NCBI GenBank assembly: GCA_004294465.1
Contig: REAV01000091.1
Span: 1 to 8,291, forward strand
Reading direction: 5' to 3'
Origin: Sphingobacteriia bacterium
Lineage (GTDB): Bacteria > Bacteroidota > Bacteroidia > Chitinophagales > Chitinophagaceae
DNA length: 8,291 bases
A program made the translations under genes and the position numbers. The notes under the pieces are model-generated. The model was given only the letters and a program-made list of their open reading frames with translations. It was not told the DNA's origin and searched no databases. Of the stretch, positions 4,708 to 8,291 are shown piece after piece; position 1 is the stretch's first letter; every line of letters begins with the position of its first letter.

Positions 4708-6312
4708 ATGCAAAAAGATATTACTCTAAAATTAAAACCCGAAGAAGCTGCGTCTGATTCGATAATTCTTTCCTACATAGCCAGTAGTGCAGGGATTAAT
4801 ATTGATACTATCAATGGATTTCTTATAGCAAAAAAATCAATTGATGCCCGTAGCAAACAGGCTTGGGTAAATTTATCTCTAAAGGCCTTTATCAATGAGC
4901 CTTTTATTGCCAGAGCAAGGAAATTTTTTAATTATCCCTCTGTTCAATCTGCTGCTAAAAAAGTAATTATTGTTGGAGCAGGTCCAGCAGGGCTTTTTGC
5001 CGCACTCGAACTCATTGAATTGGGTATTCAACCCATCATTATTGAAAGGGGTAAAGATGTTAAAGCCCGTAGAAGAGATTTAGCAAAACTGAATAAAGAA
5101 GGAATTGTAAACCCCGAAAGCAATTATTGTTTTGGTGAAGGTGGAGCCGGCACTTATAGTGATGGCAAATTGTATACTAGAAGTAGTAAGAGAGGAAGTA
5201 TAGAAAAAGTATTACAGATTTTTTATCAATTTGGGGCTGATGAAAATGTGTTGTACCAATCACATCCACATATTGGCACTAATAAATTACCTCAGATCAT
5301 TACCGCTATCAGACAACAAATTATTGAATGTGGTGGAATCATTCATTTCGAAAAAAAGTTAGTAGATATTCAATACAATGGAAATTTAATTCAATCCATT
5401 ACAACAGGAGATGGAGACCAGTTAAAAGCAGACGCCTACATTTTAGCAACAGGACATTCGGCCAGAGATATTTTTAAATTACTCGATCAAAAAAATATTT
5501 TAATCGAAGCAAAACCTTTTGCATTGGGTGTTCGCATAGAACATCCACAACAAATTATTGATTCAGTTCAATATCATTCACCCAAACGAAATGAATTTTT
5601 ACCGCCTGCTTCATATAGCTTAGTGGAGCAAGTAAATGGCAGGGGAGTATTTAGTTTTTGCATGTGTCCTGGAGGAATCATTGCACCTGCTGCTACTAAT
5701 CCAGGAGAATTGGTGGTTAATGGGTGGAGCCCAAGCAAAAGAAATAATTCATTTGCCAATAGCGGCATGGTAGTACAGGTTAGCCAAGAAGATGCGTTGA
5801 ATTATTTCAAACAAAACCCTACATCATATCCGCACCACTCTACTCAACAATTTGATACAAAATCGCCTTTATTATTGATGCATTTTCAACAGGCAATAGA
5901 ACAAAAAGCATTTGTTGCTGGCGGAGGAAATCTAGCTGCTCCAGCACAGAGAATGGCAGATTTTTGTAATAATAAACAATCCATTAATTTACCAAATTGC
6001 AGCTATAATCCCGGCTTACATGCTACTCCTTTAAATGAAGTATTGCCGGCATTTATTTACACAAGTTTGCAAGGTGGATTCAATCATTTTGGAAAAAAAA
6101 TGCGTGGATTTTTTACCAATGAAGCCGTGGTAGTAGCAACAGAAAGCAGAACATCTTCTCCAGTGAGAATACCAAGAGATCCCGAAAGATTATCGCATCC
6201 TCAATTAATGAATTTATTCCCTTGTGCTGAAGGCGCTGGCTATGCAGGTGGTATTGTAAGTGCTGCAATGGATGGGCAGAAAGTAGCAATAAGTATTAGT
6301 CAACAATTATAA
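4708..6312 (+). CDS. COG2509-type NAD(P)/FAD-dependent oxidoreductase
   Basis: 534 residues, the normal length for the family of uncharacterised FAD-dependent dehydrogenases (COG2509). A roughly 80-residue N-terminal domain precedes the dinucleotide-binding fold: VIIVGAGPAGLFAALELI at 86-103 (GxGxxG) with E113 in IIIERG as the expected FAD ribose ligand. Family motifs follow: CFGEGGAGTYSDGKL at 141-155, ILATGHSARDIF at 245-256, CMCPGGIIAPAA at 318-329, ESRTSSPVRIPRD at 479-491, and the terminal FAD-binding block CAEGAGYAGGIVSAAMDG at 506-523. No signal peptide is seen, so it should be a soluble cytoplasmic flavoprotein. Its substrate is unknown. It lies 47 nt after the DUF3127 gene, and its stop is only 2 nt from the stop of the convergent phospholipase-like gene, with no terminator hairpin between them. 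The gene looks intact. Confidence 0.9.
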   Translation: MQKDITLKLKPEEAASDSIILSYIASSAGINIDTINGFLIAKKSIDARSKQAWVNLSLKAFINEPFIARARKFFNYPSVQSAAKKVIIVGAGPAGLFAALELIELGIQPIIIERGKDVKARRRDLAKLNKEGIVNPESNYCFGEGGAGTYSDGKLYTRSSKRGSIEKVLQIFYQFGADENVLYQSHPHIGTNKLPQIITAIRQQIIECGGIIHFEKKLVDIQYNGNLIQSITTGDGDQLKADAYILATGHSARDIFKLLDQKNILIEAKPFALGVRIEHPQQIIDSVQYHSPKRNEFLPPASYSLVEQVNGRGVFSFCMCPGGIIAPAATNPGELVVNGWSPSKRNNSFANSGMVVQVSQEDALNYFKQNPTSYPHHSTQQFDTKSPLLLMHFQQAIEQKAFVAGGGNLAAPAQRMADFCNNKQSINLPNCSYNPGLHATPLNEVLPAFIYTSLQGGFNHFGKKMRGFFTNEAVVVATESRTSSPVRIPRDPERLSHPQLMNLFPCAEGAGYAGGIVSAAMDGQKVAISISQQL

Positions 6313-6314
6313 AT

Positions 6315-7316
6315 CTATTCAACTTCTTTTACAGCTTCTTTTTTGGCAATCAGTTTATTAGAATTTAATAATTGATTTTGTTGAAAGAGTTGCAATTCAT
6401 TGGCAAAGGAAGACTGCTTTTCGGTCGAATTATTTACCAGTCCTGAAAGATCTGGTTTTCCCGCATCAACCCAAGCGGTGTACCAAAAATCGGCAATCAA
6501 AGAAGAAGAAACCAATAATTGATTATTGATACTATTTTTTAGTGAAGCGGCATAGGCTTTAGCAAAAGCAGTAGTATAGCTTTTTACTTCCTTTCCTCTT
6601 CTTACTTGCACTCGATATTTTTCTGCCTCAGTGAATTGAAGTGTAACTTCTTTTTCTTTTAACAACATTTCAGGCAATAATTGATTGGCTTTTCTAATTG
6701 CTTTCCAAATTGCCAAAGATGGTTTTTTTAAATAAGTAGCTTTATGACTGGTAAACAAATTATAATTGCTGATTTCTAATTCAGGTATCATAGATTCCCA
6801 CAAACTATGTAAGCCTTTTTGATCCGTCAATTGTCCATCATAATTCAATGTAGTGTGTAATGGCACATTTGCATCTCCTATATAATGTCCTAAATCTGCA
6901 GCATAATAAATGATACTGTCTTTATTTCTCTTTTTGAAAGCCTCCACTAATTTTTCTTTAGTAAAAATAACCTGATAAGGTACATACCCGTATTTTATCA
7001 AACTATCTTTTGTATAAATTTTTGTAGCAGCCTCCCATTCTAAAGGCATACGATGAATGGCATCATTGCCATATGCTTCAATATCAATAAAATGTTTGGT
7101 AGCTTCTGTACTATCCGTATTTCTTCTTGTATCTGGTCTTCCAGCATCTGCCACTAATTTTTCTATATTGTCGTGATAGAAAGGAGCAATAGGTGACGGT
7201 AATTGATATACAGCTAATTGATGTATTGTTTTGTGTACTAGAAAACCCCAGCTACTTAATCCAATAACGGAAATCGTTAAAATACTTAACCCAAACCATT
7301 TTTTAAAACCCGACAT
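6315..7316 (-). CDS. Secreted zinc-dependent phospholipase C / S1-P1 nuclease-like protein
   Basis: 333 residues. The N-terminus (MSGFKKWFGL, then hydrophobic SILTISVIGLSS) is a signal peptide that would expose Trp23. The mature protein carries the trinuclear-zinc pattern of the phospholipase C/P1 nuclease fold: W23G, H28 (FLVHKTIH), D62 (GRPDTRR), H75 (KHFID), H144 and D148 (GHYIGDANVPLH), H154, then H170 and E174 (GLHSLWE). In the family the amino group of an N-terminal Trp is itself a zinc ligand. Phospholipid and nucleic-acid phosphodiester cleavage are both possible; the sequence alone does not decide between them, though closest resemblance is to the zinc-dependent phospholipase C group (PF00882). 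The last 40 residues are Ser/Asn/Gln/Lys-rich and probably disordered. The gene converges on the flavoprotein gene (2-nt gap) and diverges from the ABC ATPase gene. Confidence 0.85.
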   Translation of the reverse strand: MSGFKKWFGLSILTISVIGLSSWGFLVHKTIHQLAVYQLPSPIAPFYHDNIEKLVADAGRPDTRRNTDSTEATKHFIDIEAYGNDAIHRMPLEWEAATKIYTKDSLIKYGYVPYQVIFTKEKLVEAFKKRNKDSIIYYAADLGHYIGDANVPLHTTLNYDGQLTDQKGLHSLWESMIPELEISNYNLFTSHKATYLKKPSLAIWKAIRKANQLLPEMLLKEKEVTLQFTEAEKYRVQVRRGKEVKSYTTAFAKAYAASLKNSINNQLLVSSSLIADFWYTAWVDAGKPDLSGLVNNSTEKQSSFANELQLFQQNQLLNSNKLIAKKEAVKEVE

Positions 7317-7434
7317 TATTTAATATTTAGGTACTATGAAGTAAAATCACCAAATTCGATTTAGAATTTTGTAATATTTTGAGCAAGAGTACTACAAACA
7401 ATCTGATCTTTCATCATTATAACAATATTTTAAT

Positions 7435-8291
7435 ATGAATAACATCCTGGAATTAGAACACCTTAAAAAATATTATGCTACTCAAAAAGCAGTGGACGAT
7501 ATTAGTTTTTCCATTGAGAAAGGAAGCATCTTCGGTTTATTAGGACCAAACGGTGCTGGTAAAACAACCCTTTTAAGAATGATTACCGGCATCTTTTATC
7601 CGGATAGCGGCAATATTCAATTTGATGGAAGAACTTTCGACCCTTCTGAGGATATCATAAAGATTGGTTATATGCCCGAAGAGAGAGGGTTGTATAAAAA
7701 AATGAAAATTGGTGACCAGGCAATGTATTTAGCTCAGTTGAAAGGATTGAGCAAAGCAGAAGCCATGGAGAAAATCAAGTTTTGGTTCAAGCGGTTAGAA
7801 ATGGAAACATGGTGGAATAAAAAAGTAGAAGACCTGAGTAAAGGTATGAGCCAGAAATTACAATTTGTAACCACCGTATTACATGAGCCAAAATTAATTA
7901 TTCTAGATGAACCATTCAGTGGGCTTGATCCAGTGAATGCCAATCTGATTAAAGATGAAATTTATGGTTTAGCCAAGAGAGGAAGCACCGTTATTTTCAG
8001 TACCCATCGTATGGAGCAAGTAGAAGAAATTTGCGACCATATTGTTTTAGTAAATCTGGGCAAAAAAGTACTGGATGGCACTGTACAAGATGTAAAACAA
8101 CAATTCAAAGAAAACAAATTCAGTATTCAATTAACCGCTGCACCTTCAATGGTTGATGCAGCTGCATTCATCATTGACGAACGGAAGGACAATGAATTGA
8201 TTGTAAAAATAAACGAGGGCTATAAAAGCAATGATGTACTGAATTATTTTTTACAAGCCAATTATACCATTGAGTCTTTTAGAGAAATATT
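7435..8291 (+). CDS. ABC transporter ATP-binding protein, NatA-like, 3' end outside the window
   Basis: The ATG at 7435 opens a frame of 285 complete codons that runs off the window, so only the extreme C-terminus is missing. The nucleotide-binding domain is complete: Walker A GPNGAGKTT at 37-45, a Q-loop region reading GYMPEERGLY at 78-87 as in the NatA group, signature LSKGM at 134-138 (Lys where LSGG is usual, a common variant in this group), Walker B LIILDEP at 154-160, D-loop SGLD at 162-165 and switch His191 in STH. Residues from about 220 form the DUF4162-type C-terminal extension of these ATPases. The protein would sit on the inner face of the membrane and drive an ABC-2 permease, usually encoded next; that gene would lie beyond the window. 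The exported substrate is unknown. I see no convincing promoter in the 118-bp gap to the divergent phospholipase-like gene. Confidence 0.93.
   Translation, partial: MNNILELEHLKKYYATQKAVDDISFSIEKGSIFGLLGPNGAGKTTLLRMITGIFYPDSGNIQFDGRTFDPSEDIIKIGYMPEERGLYKKMKIGDQAMYLAQLKGLSKAEAMEKIKFWFKRLEMETWWNKKVEDLSKGMSQKLQFVTTVLHEPKLIILDEPFSGLDPVNANLIKDEIYGLAKRGSTVIFSTHRMEQVEEICDHIVLVNLGKKVLDGTVQDVKQQFKENKFSIQLTAAPSMVDAAAFIIDERKDNELIVKINEGYKSNDVLNYFLQANYTIESFREI

Noticed and set aside
1..8291. CRISPR array, defence system, prophage or insertion sequence
   Set aside because: No spaced direct repeats, transposase, integrase or phage genes are visible, and all complete genes belong to ordinary chromosomal families.

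Overview
The window looks like a chromosomal segment from a member of the Bacteroidota, most plausibly the Chitinophagaceae or a close relative. This is inferred from several things: AT-rich DNA with long A and T runs; starts without Shine-Dalgarno sequences; promoter boxes matching the Bacteroidetes TTTG-N19-21-TAnnTTTG consensus; a two-gene version of the 5'-nucleotidase; a DUF3127 protein; and the style of the DnaA, COG2509 flavoprotein and ABC ATPase. The species is not determinable from the window. No plasmid, phage or insertion-sequence gene is present.

Layout. 1..373 (-) is the 5' part of an exported ThuA-like protein gene. 374..633 has no gene but is packed with dyad symmetries, including the terminator of the tRNA unit. 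634..862 (-) is a two-tRNA unit, Ser(GCT) then Pro(TGG), with a consensus promoter at 889..920. The dnaA terminator (941..974) and dnaA itself (1015..2448, -) follow. The dnaA upstream region (2449..2603) carries a cluster of DnaA-box-like 9-mers and an A/T tract. Next come a Tat-type metallophosphatase (2604..3512, -) and a lipoprotein gene for the 5'-nucleotidase C-terminal domain (up to 4202, -). Divergent from these is a (+) pair: a DUF3127 protein with an SSB-like C-terminal tip (4283..4660) and a COG2509-type FAD protein (4708..6312). A secreted zinc phospholipase C/S1-P1-like protein (6315..7316, -) converges on that pair. The window ends inside a NatA-like ABC ATPase (7435 onward, +).

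Most unusual point: the 5'-nucleotidase C-domain gene is broken. At about 3724 the nucleotidase homology stops and about 24 codons (3723..3652) read, in another frame, as the NAD-binding N-terminus of a GalE-type UDP-glucose 4-epimerase. Nucleotidase homology then resumes and runs to a stop at 3505 that overlaps the metallophosphatase start. This is either an illegitimate recombination or gene-conversion scar, or a chimeric assembly.

How the genes relate: the C-domain lipoprotein and the metallophosphatase are the two halves of one UshA-like periplasmic nucleotidase and were evidently an overlapping operon. DnaA initiates replication and probably represses its own gene through the upstream boxes. 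DUF3127 and the flavoprotein may be co-transcribed. The remaining genes look independent. I see no multigene defence or mobile system here.
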